64,000 bases of DNA from Agrostemma githago (taxonomy: Eukaryota; Streptophyta; Magnoliopsida; Caryophyllales; Caryophyllaceae), in assembly GCA_958450325.1 (NCBI GenBank), contig OY288243.1, positions 32,420,844 to 32,484,843 of the forward strand, written 5' to 3'. A model generated the notes under the pieces. That model saw only the letters and a list, made by a program, of their open reading frames with translations. It was not told the DNA's origin and made no database searches. The translations under genes and the position numbers were made by a program. The stretch's first letter is position 1. Every line of letters starts with the position of its first letter. Shown piece by piece: positions 12,105 to 23,174 of the stretch.

Positions 12105-13674
12105 ATGACGAAAGAATCCATCGATGAGTTGACAGCTTCATTGGCCAAAATCCAAGATCAATTGCGACAAATGAGGGAGGACCAAATTGCCATCGTCACT
12201 CGGGTTAGTGCCGTGGAACAAGGAACCCCCAATGCTTCGATCGAAGATGACGGACCCTTGGCCGCATTGGCCGGCGCGGTCCAAAGGCTGCAAGAACAGG
12301 TCCACTCGACCACCAGAAACACTATTCTCACGGAAAATGCTCGTATTTATTCACCCTTAACTGATGAGCTGCCCGCTAACCTCAACTTAACGGGCTTGCC
12401 AATGTTTGACGGAACTGAAGACCCGGTACTCCACATTCGGGCTTTCAAGGATTTTATGGCTGTTAAGGGGGTCAAATCGACCATGTTCAAGCATCTCTTT
12501 GCTTCTTCTCTGGAAAAGCACCCGAAAGCCTGGTACTACAGGCTTGACCCCAAGAAATACAAAACTTGGGACGATGTTGCAATGGAATTCGCACGAAACT
12601 ACGCGGATAATGCTGAAATCCAGACTACCATGCGTACTCTGGAAGTTATGGCCCAAGAGCCTAAGGAGGGTTTCACCAAATACCTTCAAAGGTGGAGGAC
12701 CGAAAGTGTCAAGCTGGTGGATAAGCTTAGCGAAAAAGTACTAGTGGAGGCCTTTGTCAAAAACCTCCTCCCAGCTTACCGAGTTCATCTCCGATACGCC
12801 ATCATACCCGACTTCGCCACTTTGACTGAAATGGGTACTAGAATCGAAGACGATCTAAGGCAAGAGAACCTTACTAAGGCCTCTACCAAGGGGTATCAAG
12901 GAGCTAGTTCATCCTCCAGCAAGCCCGCAACCACAACGGCGGCCCGAAGCATCTTCGACGTGGTTAACTCATTGGACACCTCGACCAAAAAGAATACTCC
13001 AAATTGGGTATTCACCGACATAGGGACAACCTATGCTAATGCCTTACAAAGGCTGTCTTCGAAAGGCCTAATCCAACCGATAGGCCCAATCCCAGAAGTT
13101 CCCGTGGAAAAGCGATCCAAGAGCTACAACATTCAGGCCTATTGCCACTATCACCAAGGCAATGGGCACGACACGGAGAAATGCTGGAAGTTGAACATCT
13201 CATTCAAGATCTGATCGAAAGTGGGAAGATACCACTACCCAGTGATAAACCAAGTAACAAAAATAATCCTCTTGCTACTCATGCCATTTTTACTGGAGAG
13301 GTAGTCGACTGCTCTCATCTCATTTCCCCTTTCGTTTCCCAAATCAATGGGATATGAAACGACGATGAAGATGATGTTTACTTGGCCAAGGGGGAAGCTG
13401 TCCCCGTCACCATCGAAGAAATCCGGAAAGCTAAAGCCAGAGCTCTGGCCGGCACACACACCATCACGACCGGTCTCGCCACTCCGGAAACCGTCACTGA
13501 ACCTTCCAGGACGAAACTCACTCCCGAAGAGCCAAACGCTGACACGGTCCTAGTTAGACAACTAAAGAGGGTCCGAACTGATATTACTATATGGCAGCTT
13601 TTGGTTAGTTCTCAGGAGCATCGGGCAGCACTTACTAGGGCCCTTGATGAAATCAAGGTCGACTCATCGGTTAC
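12105..13674 (+). pseudogene. gag: Gag and N-terminal polyprotein of Tat/Ogre element, broken
   Basis: The first 369 codons (12105-13214) form a Tat-type Gag. A coiled-coil-like N-terminus is followed by the capsid-like block with LPMFDGTEDPVLHIRAF, WDDVAMEFARNYADNAEIQ and YLQRWRTESVKLV. The C-terminal block YCHYHQGNGHDTEKCWKL follows. A one-base deletion near 13192 then shifts the frame. The next segment continues in frame 2 (HLIQDLIESGKIPLPS) to an in-frame TGA at 13355-13357, and resumes immediately (NDDEDDVYLAKGEA). It runs to 13674, where Athila is inserted. The codon interrupted there joins in frame to 26034 once the insert and one copy of GTTAC are removed. Two disablements before the insertion site mean it cannot give a full polyprotein. 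Confidence 0.9.
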
Positions 13675-15004
13675 TGATGTGTCGTATTTATATAGCTTTA
13701 TTCCCTCGATTCCGTTGTCTTTTATGGTCGGAACGCGCTCTTTAGAGCCGTTTCTTCTAACATTTTGCTTCGAGTGAGTGTTTTTGTAGATTCTAGACGA
13801 TTTCAGGTCTTTATGTGCATTTCCACTCATATCTGGTTAGAAGAACGATCCCGAGACAAAACCCGTGCCTCAAGACGTTTAGGCGAAGAAGAAATGGGAA
13901 GTGAAGATTCATTGGGCCATGAGAAGCGGCCCATAGCTTCTTTTATTAGTGCGTGCACGCCAGCCTGCATGTGACCGGCGGCATGCCAGCCGGCCGGCAT
14001 GACACAAGGCCATTTTTAGTTTCATTTTGATGTGTGCCTCGGCCCCTGCATGTGGCAGGCGGCCTGCCGGCCGACCGGGGTGCACACCCAGTTCTTTTTC
14101 CGCCTAATTTTGTATAACTAAGGGGGAGGATTATTTTTCTAAGACACTTCTTCATACTTAGAAAATTTCACTTTAGAAAACTCGTGACCCTTAGGATTCT
14201 AGCACTCGGTTTTCACTCGGATTCGATTTCGGTAACTTCATTTTATGCAATTTTCAGTTCTACGTTTCAATCTTCATCGTAGATTACTTAGTTCGTCGTA
14301 ATTTTCTCTATTTGCAATTTGTTGTTCCGTTTAGTTCGTTAGATTTTCGTCCGTTTACCATTAGATTTATTTGCTTCACCTTTTTATCATGAATTCCATA
14401 TATGCGATTAGTTGTTTCGTAATCATCATGCGTAGCTAATTTTCTCGCTAGGGTCGAGGGGGATCGATGGGTTGTTATACGATTATGTTGCTTTGATACT
14501 AAATTCATAATTATGCTAGTATCACTTTCGCGTGTTTATTTGTCGATTAATTTGTTAAAGGCCACAACATTTTAATCTGTTTGGGAAATTCTAGTTCCTG
14601 TGCGAAAGCCGAATTAGGATTAGATCACGCGCGATTTGGTAGGGAGTCTAATAAGTTGCGAGAGCCCGTTAGAACCTTCCTAGGTTGACACGATTCGAGA
14701 GAACGTGTTATAGCCGACTAGCATGTTATATGTTTATTATTATCGTCGCATAATTGTTGAGCATCTATCGTGAACCCGTGACCTTAGTTTTCATCTCTTT
14801 ATTAGATTCGATTATTTATTATCGCATTTTAGTAGTGTTTTTATATCCTTCCATCAATTCAACCGTTTAGAGCATCCTAGAATTGCCATAGCTATTTGAC
14901 TAGTTTAACTGTTTCCCTGTGGATTCGATACCTTGCTTGCCGCTATCTTCTTGTTAGTAGCATTAGGTTTACCTTGATTGGGTGAGACGACTTTACCCAC
15001 ATCA
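13675..15004 (+). repeat. 5' LTR of Athila
   Basis: 1330 bp with ends TGATGTGTCG and CCCACATCA. It matches 24699-26028 except for seven substitutions, four of them in the GC-rich stretch near 13970-14080. That stretch contains repeated CCGGCCGG/GGCCTGCC motifs. Confidence 0.96.
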
Positions 15005-15008
15005 AATT

Positions 15009-15026
15009 TGGCGCCGTTGCCGGGGA
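15009..15026 (+). other. Primer binding site, tRNA-Asp
   Basis: TGGCGCCGTTGCCGGGGA lies four bases after the LTR. It is exactly complementary to the 3' end of plant tRNA-Asp(GTC), the primer used by Athila elements. Confidence 0.95.
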
Positions 15027-15125
15027 AACGGTTTTTCTTGTTTTTTTAGCTTGTTTCTTCTATGCTCTCTTTCGTCTCAAGGAATTAAAACTCCTTGAGA
15101 TTGATCTCACTTTTCTACTGTAGTT

Positions 15126-17117
15126 TTGCTTATGCCCAGGTCTTTTCGGTCATCAGAGCTTACTCCGTTCGACCCTGAGCCCGAGAAAACTTTTCGTAGG
15201 CGACGACAGTTTTGGAGAGAGATTTCCGCAGCTCCCGATCTTGCGACTTTGGAAGCTATTCATACTGAATTTGTAGCTGAGAATCAGTCCTTTGAAGAGG
15301 AACATCAATCTCAGCCCGAGATCATTTTACCACCCCTTCCGAACATAAAAATGCCGAAGCTTTCTAGTCATTCGGAACCCGAGCAAACTGCTCTTCCCAA
15401 GTTGGTTAAACGACCAACTGCCACTCAGGGTACATTTGATATTCGACCCGCCTTTATCACATTGGTGGAGAAGAATCAATTTGGTGGTGACCCTAAGGAG
15501 GATCCTCACAAGCATATGAGGATTTTTACCGACTATTGCTCCACAATTCCACTTCCGGCCGGGGTAACTCAAGAAGAAGTCATGGAGATGCTCTTCATGT
15601 TCTCACTACGGGATTCCGCTAGGGAGTGGATAACCGATCTCGATAAAGTCACCGAAGGGATTACCGACTGGAATTCTCTTGCTCTTGCCTTCTACAAGCA
15701 CTATTACCCTCCACAAAAGACGAACATGCTCCGGAGTCAAATCACCAATTTTCGTCAAACTCCGAACGAGAATATTCATGAAGCGTGGGAGCGGTTCAAG
15801 AAGCTTGTGAAGGAATGCCCGCACCATGGTTTTCAGGTTTGGTTTCTTTGTAACCAATTTTATAACGGGCTGTATGATGATTGCAGGAGTACATTGGATT
15901 CGGCATGCAATGGGCGTTTCCAATGTAATGTGGATGATGATAAGGCTTGGCAAACGATAGAGGAGATGGCATCTCATCACTCCCGATGGGGTAATCCACG
16001 TGGTAACACTCGATCAAATTCCGGTGAAAGTGGGTCCTCTAATGTCGTGGCCATTCAATTAGCCGCTTTGGCTAAGAGGTTTGATGCATTTGAAGTGTCA
16101 AATTCTCAAGGGGGAGGGGGCATGCATCAAGTACATGTCATGCAAGAATATGCATGTGTTCTTTGTGGTGTCGCGGACCACCAAGCTCAAGACTGCCTAG
16201 GCTCCATAGAACAGGTGAATGCGTTCCATTCTATGCGCCCTCGTTATCCATATATGAATCAACCGGGCTATGATGCATCTCTTTTGTCTTACAGGAGTAC
16301 TAATGTCTTGAACCCGCCTATTACACCACCCTATGTGCCCCCGCACAAGCAGAATCTCCAGAATCAGCATCAGCAGAATTTCCAGAATCAAGGAAATTTT
16401 CAGAACCAGCAGCAATTCCATAATCAAGGGAATTTTCAGAATCAACAGAATTTCGGAAATCAAAGGAATTTCCAAAATCAGGGAAATTTTCAGCAGCGAC
16501 CTCACTTGGGTCAACATCAACAAAATTTTGGCAATACTAATCAGAACTTCGGGAATTCTCATCAGAATTTCGATACTAGTCAGCAGAATTTTGGCCAATC
16601 CTCATCACAAGCTCGAGGTAATTCTTCTTCTTCTTCGAGTTCTAATGAAATGACTGAGCTTCGTAATATGATGCAGATGATGGCCAAGACCCAGGAAACT
16701 ATGATGGCTCAAATGCAAAAGAATGATCAAGCTAAGGATAATGCCATCAAGAACTTGGAGAACCAAGTGGGACACCTTGCCGCGTCACAAGCAACGCGTC
16801 AACAAGGTAAACTCCCTTCTCAAGGTGATCAACAACATGATACGGCTAATGCGATCACTCTTCGTAGTGACACACACTATGAAAGTCCGTCGATGCCTAA
16901 GGATGATTCACCGGCTGAGAAGGAGGAGGTTTTAGTGGAAGATGTCAATGAGGATGCAATTGTGGAAACTCCAAGTGATGAGCGAGTTCCACCACCCACT
17001 ACTCCCGTTCCCACTCCGACTAGTCCAACAATTCAAGTACCATTTCCGGGTCGATTGAAGAATCGAAAGGAAACTACCCAGTTTGGCAAGTTCATGGAGG
17101 TTGTGAAGAATTTGTAG
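15126..17117 (+). CDS. gag: Athila Gag
   Basis: A 663-codon frame encodes the structural Gag of the Athila group, which forms the virus-like particle in the cytoplasm. The Retrotrans_gag-type region is around residues 100-280 (AREWITDLDKVTEGITDWNS, then HYYPPQKTNMLRSQI). A CCHC zinc knuckle CVLCGVADHQAQDC follows near residue 345. After it comes a long Asn/Gln/Phe-rich low-complexity tract (about 410-510), a Met/Gln-rich helix and a Pro/Thr-rich tail. The start is the first ATG after the primer site and leader. The frame ends at TAG (17115-17117); the same frame continues as protease immediately after. In related elements I expect an unbroken Gag-Pol here, so the stop is either a mutation or a recoding site. 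Confidence 0.92.
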   Translation: MLMPRSFRSSELTPFDPEPEKTFRRRRQFWREISAAPDLATLEAIHTEFVAENQSFEEEHQSQPEIILPPLPNIKMPKLSSHSEPEQTALPKLVKRPTATQGTFDIRPAFITLVEKNQFGGDPKEDPHKHMRIFTDYCSTIPLPAGVTQEEVMEMLFMFSLRDSAREWITDLDKVTEGITDWNSLALAFYKHYYPPQKTNMLRSQITNFRQTPNENIHEAWERFKKLVKECPHHGFQVWFLCNQFYNGLYDDCRSTLDSACNGRFQCNVDDDKAWQTIEEMASHHSRWGNPRGNTRSNSGESGSSNVVAIQLAALAKRFDAFEVSNSQGGGGMHQVHVMQEYACVLCGVADHQAQDCLGSIEQVNAFHSMRPRYPYMNQPGYDASLLSYRSTNVLNPPITPPYVPPHKQNLQNQHQQNFQNQGNFQNQQQFHNQGNFQNQQNFGNQRNFQNQGNFQQRPHLGQHQQNFGNTNQNFGNSHQNFDTSQQNFGQSSSQARGNSSSSSSSNEMTELRNMMQMMAKTQETMMAQMQKNDQAKDNAIKNLENQVGHLAASQATRQQGKLPSQGDQQHDTANAITLRSDTHYESPSMPKDDSPAEKEEVLVEDVNEDAIVETPSDERVPPPTTPVPTPTSPTIQVPFPGRLKNRKETTQFGKFMEVVKNL

Positions 17118-20100
17118 GTTACAGTCCCATTTACCGAGCTCATTATGCAGGTCCCGTCTTACACTAAGTTTATTAAGGACATCTTGACTCGGAAGAGAAG
17201 CATTGGTGAGGTAGAAACCGTCGCTCTTACTGCAGAGTGTAGTGCCTTTTTACAGAACAAGGCCCCACCAAAGCTAAAGGACCCCGGTAGTTTTTCGATT
17301 CTTTGCACTATTGGCACCTTATCGATTGATAAGGCTTTATGTGATTTAGGTGCTAGTGTAAGTGTCATGCCCTACTCCGTTTGTGAAAAACTTAATATGG
17401 GTCCTCTTAAGTGTACTAGTGTCACTTTGCAGATGGCGGATCGTTCCATAAAACGCCCTTTGGGAGTTTTAGAAGACGTGCCCGTTAGAGTTGGAAATTT
17501 TTTTATCCCGGTTGATTTTATCGTCCTTGACATGGCCGAGGACACCCATATTCCCATAATTTTGGGAAGGCCATTTTTGCACACCGCCGGCGCGGTGATT
17601 GATGTCAAGAACGGTAAATTGACCTTGGAGGTGGGTGGAGACACCATTGTTTTCTGCTTAGATAGTACACTTAAGAATCCGATGATAACGGATTCTTGCT
17701 GCATGATTGATGTTGTGGATGTTTTAGTTCATGATTCTATGGAGGCGTCCCTTATACGGGATCCCTTAGAAGCTTTGATATGTTTGGAAGCGTGTGCAGG
17801 TGATGCTTCCGTTGACTCTGCTGTTGTTGATGCCTTAGAAGCTGCTTTGTAAGGAAGGATGCTCACGGAGGAGCAAGGTGTCGATGTAACCAACATCGTA
17901 CACACCTCATTTGCTATTGACATATCCGTTCCGGAGCGTAAGCCACTTCCGTCTCACCTAAAATATGCCTTTTTAGACGATACCGAGAGCTTCCCCGTGA
18001 TTGTAAGTGCTGATTTAACGACTGAGCAACAACTTTCTGATTTGTTAGTTGTTTTAAAGAAAAATAGGAAAGCTTTGGGGTATAGTCTTGATGACTTGAA
18101 GGGAATCAGTCCCGATTTCTGTATGCATAGAATTAATCTTGAGGAAGGTCATCGTCCTTGTGTCCAGGGTCAACGTAAGTTGAACCCGAACATGCAAGAG
18201 GTTGTTAAAAAGGAAGTTATGAAGTTGTTGGATGCGGGAATTATTTATGCGGTTCCCGATTCAAAATGGGTGAGTCCGGTGCAGGTTGTACCTAAGAAGG
18301 GAGGGACTACTGTGGTCCCGAATGAGAAGAATGAGTTAATCCCTACACGAATTGTGACGGGATGGAGAATGTGTATAGATTATAGAAAGTTGAACACCGC
18401 TACACTTAAAGACCACTTCCCATTGCCCTTTATCGACCAAATGCTTGAGAGACTAGCTTCTCACAAGTATTTTTGCTATTTAGATGGATATTCGGGATTT
18501 TTCCAAATCCCGATACACCCCGCCGACCAAGAAAAGACCTCGCTCACTTGTCCATATGGCACTTTCGCATATCGCAGGATGTCATTCGGGCTATGTAATG
18601 CACCTGCCACCTTTCAAAGGTGCATGATGAGCATCTTTTCCGACTACATCGAGTCCATTATGGAAGTGTTTATGGACGACTTTAGTGTGTATGGTATGAG
18701 TTTTTCAGCTTGTTTAGCTAATTTGGATACCATTTTAAACCGATGTGTCGAGGTTAGTTTGGTCTTGAATTGGGAAAAATGCCATTTTATGGTCACTGAG
18801 GGTGTTGTTTTGGGTCATGTGGTCTTTGAAAAGGGCATTCAGGTGGATAAAGCAAAGGTGCAAGTGATTGAGCAATTGCCCTTGCCGGTTAATGTAAAGG
18901 GAGTGAGAAGTTTCCTTGGTCATGCGGGATTTTATCGCCGCTTTATCAAGGACTTTTCCAAAATTGCTAAGCCACTTACACAATTGCTCCTAAAGGATGC
19001 CCTTTCGATTTTACTGATGAGTGTGTGGAAGCTTTTAACAGGATTAAGCAGGCCCTCATTTCTGCTCCAATCATTCAGTCACCGGATTGGAATTTGCCAT
19101 TCGAGATAATGTGTGACGCGAGTGATTATGCTGTGGGAGCGGTTTTGGGCCAAAGGAAGGACAAGGTCTTGCATGCTATATACTACGCTAGCAAAACACT
19201 TGATAATGCTCAGGTGAATTATGCCACCACCGAGAAGGAGTTGCTAGCTATAGTGTATGCTTTGGAAAAGTTCAGAACCTACTTGGTTGGATCGGAAGTC
19301 ATTGTTTTCACCGATCATGCGGCGCTCAAGTACCTCCTTGCTAAGAAAGAAGCAAAGCCCCGATTACTTCGATGGATCCTCCTCCTCCAAGAGTTTGATT
19401 TATCGATCCGAGATAAGAAAGGAGCGGAAAATGCCGTTGCAGATCATCTATCGAGGCTTAGAGTTGAGGAGGAAGGAGTTGTCATCCCCATAGATGACTC
19501 TTTTCCCGATGATTCTCTCATGGCTTTAAGTACCGGTGCAAGTGAAGGACCTTGGTATGCGGATTATGCTAATTATTTAGTTGGCAAGGTATTACCTTCC
19601 GATCTTTCCTATCAACAAAAGAAAAAATTTCTACATGATGTCCGACAATTTTTCTGGGATGACCCTTATTTATTTAAGGAGTGTGCCGATGGTATTTTCC
19701 GTCGATGTGTCCCTCAATGGGAAGTTCGAGGGGTTCTAGAGAGTTGTCATTCATCGCCATATGGTGGCCATCATGGACCGAGCCGAACCACGGCTAAGGT
19801 CCTCCAGTCGGGTTTTTATTGGCCAACCTTATTCCGGGATGCCCAAGCTTTTATTATGTCCTGCGATGCATGTCAAAGGACCGGTAATATTTCTAGGAGG
19901 CATGAGATGCCTCAAAATGGGATTCTCGAAGTAGAAATTTTTGATGTTTGGGGTGTAGACTATCAAGGCCCGTTCCCGTCATCCAAGGGCAACCGATATA
20001 TTTTGGTTGCGGTTGATTATGTCTCCAAGTGGGTGGAGGCGGTAGCATCTCCTGCTAATGATGCTAGAACGGTAATATCTCTGTTTAAAAAGACTATTTT

Positions 20101-20845
20101 TCCCCGCTTTGGTGTTCCAAGAGCGATTATTAGTGATGGTGGAAGCCATTTTCATGAGAAGCGACTTGATGCTTTGCTTGCTAAGTACGGTGTCTCGCAC
20201 CGTACCGGTCTTGCCTACCACCCTCAAACGAGTGGGCAAGTTGAGGTGTCCAATAGCGAAATCAAGTCTATTCTCCAAAAGGTCGTGTCAAAAGCTCGGA
20301 AGGATTGGAGCTCTAAGCTAGATGATACACTATGGGCTTATCGTACCGCCTTTAAAACGCCTATTGGTACTTCACCTTACCGATTGGTCTATGGCAAGTC
20401 ATGCCATTTACCGGTCGAGCTTGAGTATAAGGCTTGGTGGGCGATTAAGGAGCTTAACTTGGATCCACATTTGAGTGGGGAGAGGAGACTTATGCAGCTG
20501 AATGAGTTGGAGGAATTCCGACTTGGTGCCTATGATAGTGCTCGAGTTTATAAGGAGCGTACCAAGCGCTGGCATGACAAGCATATCCTTCACCGTGAGT
20601 TCAATGTGGGAGATAAGCTATTATTATTCAATTCTAGGCTCCGGTTGTTTCCCGGAAAGTTAAAATCTCGTTGGTCCGGACCTTTTTCTGTCACCCACGT
20701 GGGTAAATATGGCTCAATTGAAGTCGAGAGTGATGCGGGTGAACGATTCAAGGTGAATGGTCAACGATTGAAGTTATATCATGAAGGTGCTCAAGTTGGA
20801 GCGATTGAGGTCATACGACTTCATCCCGTTCCCCTATCCCACTAA
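17118..20845 (+). pseudogene. pol: Athila Pol: protease, RT, RNase H, integrase; disrupted
   Basis: Protease lies at 17145-17852, with active-site motif CDLGASVSVMP and the downstream IILGRPFL. RT lies at 17859 to about 19000 (RMCIDYRKLN, YLDGYSGFFQIPI, catalytic FMDDFSVYG near 18669). RNase H follows (IMCDASDYAVGAVLG, TEKELLAIVYALEKF). Integrase has the HHCC region ending CDACQRTGN, the DDE core (WGVDYQGPF, ISDGGSHF, GQVEVSN) and a C-terminal domain ending near 20845. Defects: TAG at 17115-17117 ahead of it, TAA at 17850-17852 in frame between protease and RT, and a one-base loss in the CCC run near 19000. That loss shifts RNase H and integrase into another frame. All domains otherwise look well preserved, as expected for a young copy. 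Confidence 0.92.
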
Positions 20846-21620
20846 ACCTTATTCTCATCAAGTCGTGCGGGACTCTAAACCAGCGCTACCGGGAGGCAGC
20901 CCGAGTATGTACATAATTTCCCTCATTCTCGTTTTTTTTTATTATTTTATTTTTATTTTATTTTTATTTTAGTTATCTTAGTGAGGATGAGAGGAGGGAC
21001 AAACGTTTTGGAGATGCGCAGAATCATCGGAAATAACTTGATTTGGAGATATTAGTGAAATAAGGAGAAGGGAAAAATTCATCGTACTTGTGATAATATA
21101 GCAGGTCACCTCAGCCTAGGCCTAGGGGGCCTGTCGACTATAGGGGCCGAGACACGAGATGAATTAGAGTTCTAATAGAGTGGTTTGTGCGTCTCAGCCT
21201 GCCCCTAGGCCCCCTATAGACTTCAGGGGCCGAGGCACAAGAAAAATTTGAGAAAAAGTGGGGCAAAATCTCGAAAAAAGAAAGGAATTGTGCTGTCCGG
21301 CCGGCCAGCCGGCCCCCGGTCCATACCGGCAGGCTGTGAGAGGAAAGGTTTGATTTAAATAATCGAAAAAATTGGAGAAGTGCGTCAGGCCGGCTAGCCG
21401 GCCGCCGGTCCAGACCGGCCGGGGCGTACATCAGACCCCCAAACCAAATTTCTCGTGTCATTTCATTCATTCCTCCACTTCTCTCGTCTCTCTCTTCTCT
21501 CTCTCATCCCCCAAAACCCCAATTTTCTTATTTCCCAGCACTCATCCTCACTTTCTTCACCATCATTCCTCAAAATTTTCCCATTTTTCCCTCAAGTGTG
21601 CTACTTTCAGCTGATTTACA
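20846..21620 (+). other. Athila spacer with GC-rich palindromic repeats
   Basis: This gene-free spacer contains two paired tracts. One is CTAGGCCTAGGGGGCC-like, at about 21110-21150 and again near 21200-21230. The other is GGCCGGCCAGCCGGCC-like, at about 21298-21340 and 21385-21425. The second type also occurs in both LTRs. A CT-rich leader (21470-21600) precedes the third ORF. Confidence 0.6.
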
Positions 21621-23174
21621 ATGCCTCCTCGGAACAAGCGCACCAGAAACGAACATGCTCAACCCGACATTGAGCCCGATCCAGTTTTTCCAGGTGTAAT
21701 TTTTACCACTATTGACCAAAAGGTACGGTTTCAGAACTTGAGAAAGCGGTCTATTGTTCCAACTCGTTTTATCGATCGTGATGCTATGCGAACTTTAGGC
21801 TTAGATTCTGCTTTGGAACTATTGTTTAAGGGTGTTGGTATGGGTACATTTTTTACGATGCGTCGTAACACGTTTACCCAGCTTACGTTGGAATTTCTGA
21901 GTTCGTTTGAGGTACATAAAAATAGACGGACTAGTGATATTTCTGTTGAGTTCCGTTTATTGAATACTAGTTTTGCGCTGAGCCTGAAGCAGTTTGGGGA
22001 TTGTTTTGACCTTAAGGATTATGACGACCGTACACCACCCGAGAATGCTAATTTTAGGGTGGGTGATTTTTGGGAATGCATTGCTGATGCCCCATACACT
22101 ACCGCGGGGCATATGAGTTCAAACAATATTCATAATCCTGTTATTAAGGTTTGGCAGAGGTTTATGGGGTGGACGATTTTTGCTAGGAAGGAGCCACATA
22201 ATGTGCGCACCGAGGAGGTGTTTATTTTGGGTTCTTATTTGCGGCGTAAGTGGCATATCAATATTACCTATCACCTGGTCCTCCAGTTTAGGAGAATAGC
22301 TACGGCCGTTGCCGATGTTCCTATTTATATAGGCGGGTTAGTCACGCAATTAGCTCTCCGGTTGACCGCTTTTCGCGAAGCGGATCATGATCCGGTCCAG
22401 GGTGAGATTACTCTTAGCCTCCGATATTTGGCTTCTCTTAACTGGATTTCTTCTAGGCATCAGAATCGTTGGGCTTGGCTTATTCATGAGCAGGCGACTA
22501 TTATTTTGCAAGCCGGGTCGGTTTTGTCACTTGAGGCTGATCAGCCTAATTATTTATTACCCGTCGCTGCCCCTAACTCTCTTCTTTCGTCGCATGTTGT
22601 TACCTATACTCGTCGTCCGACGAGCGAGCCTAGTACCTCCCGGCCCACCTCTGAGCCCGGTCCATCTCAGCCTGCTCCCGAGACCACCACGACTACTACT
22701 TTTGAGCAGCCTCCTCCACCACCCCAGTATGCTCCCCTCCATCCCGATCTGATTTCATGGATGGAGCGCATGGAGTTGAGTGTCGGGTCGTCACGTTCTG
22801 ACTTTGATACTTTTCGCACGGAGACTCGTGCCGACACCGCTGCTACTCACGCTCGTCTAGACAGGTTATATGCTGACCAGTGTCTCGGGATGTATCCCGT
22901 TTATGATGACTATGCTAGGCGTGCAGCTGTGCCACCACAGGGCCCTTACCCCTCGTACTTTTCGTGGCCCGTGGGTGGTTATACTGACCCTTCGATTCAT
23001 GGCGGCTTCCATCTTCACACTGACTATTTCAGTGCCCCGACGGGCCCTGCTTTTGGAGCCACTGGTGATTATCAGGGAGGTGGTTGGTATACAGGTGGTG
23101 CGTCAGGTTCTGGGACCGCTGCAGATGATGGTATGGAGGATGATGATTTCGGTGATGATGATGATGATCAGTAG
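21621..23174 (+). CDS. Athila third ORF (ATHILA ORF-family protein)
   Basis: An intact 517-codon frame sits in the position often called env-like in Athila. It starts at the first ATG after a CT-rich leader. A basic N-terminus (MPPRNKRTRNEHAQ) precedes a globular part of about residues 30-290 with motifs such as RFIDRDAMRTLGLDSALEL and FRVGDFWECIADAPYT. That part resembles the domain named after ATHILA ORF-1. A Ser/Thr/Pro-rich linker follows (about 320-370), then a Tyr/Gly-rich part and a very acidic tail (MEDDDFGDDDDD). I see no signal peptide or transmembrane segment, so an envelope role is not supported. Unlike pol it has no stop or frameshift. Its function is unknown. Confidence 0.85.
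   Translation: MPPRNKRTRNEHAQPDIEPDPVFPGVIFTTIDQKVRFQNLRKRSIVPTRFIDRDAMRTLGLDSALELLFKGVGMGTFFTMRRNTFTQLTLEFLSSFEVHKNRRTSDISVEFRLLNTSFALSLKQFGDCFDLKDYDDRTPPENANFRVGDFWECIADAPYTTAGHMSSNNIHNPVIKVWQRFMGWTIFARKEPHNVRTEEVFILGSYLRRKWHINITYHLVLQFRRIATAVADVPIYIGGLVTQLALRLTAFREADHDPVQGEITLSLRYLASLNWISSRHQNRWAWLIHEQATIILQAGSVLSLEADQPNYLLPVAAPNSLLSSHVVTYTRRPTSEPSTSRPTSEPGPSQPAPETTTTTTFEQPPPPPQYAPLHPDLISWMERMELSVGSSRSDFDTFRTETRADTAATHARLDRLYADQCLGMYPVYDDYARRAAVPPQGPYPSYFSWPVGGYTDPSIHGGFHLHTDYFSAPTGPAFGATGDYQGGGWYTGGASGSGTAADDGMEDDDFGDDDDDQ

Noticed and set aside
11012..15026. tRNA gene fragments
   Set aside because: The matches are limited to the 18-base primer sites of the two retrotransposons; no cloverleaf is present.
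21621..23174. Envelope protein for Athila
   Set aside because: No signal peptide, transmembrane segment or furin-like site is visible; the sequence resembles the ATHILA ORF family instead.
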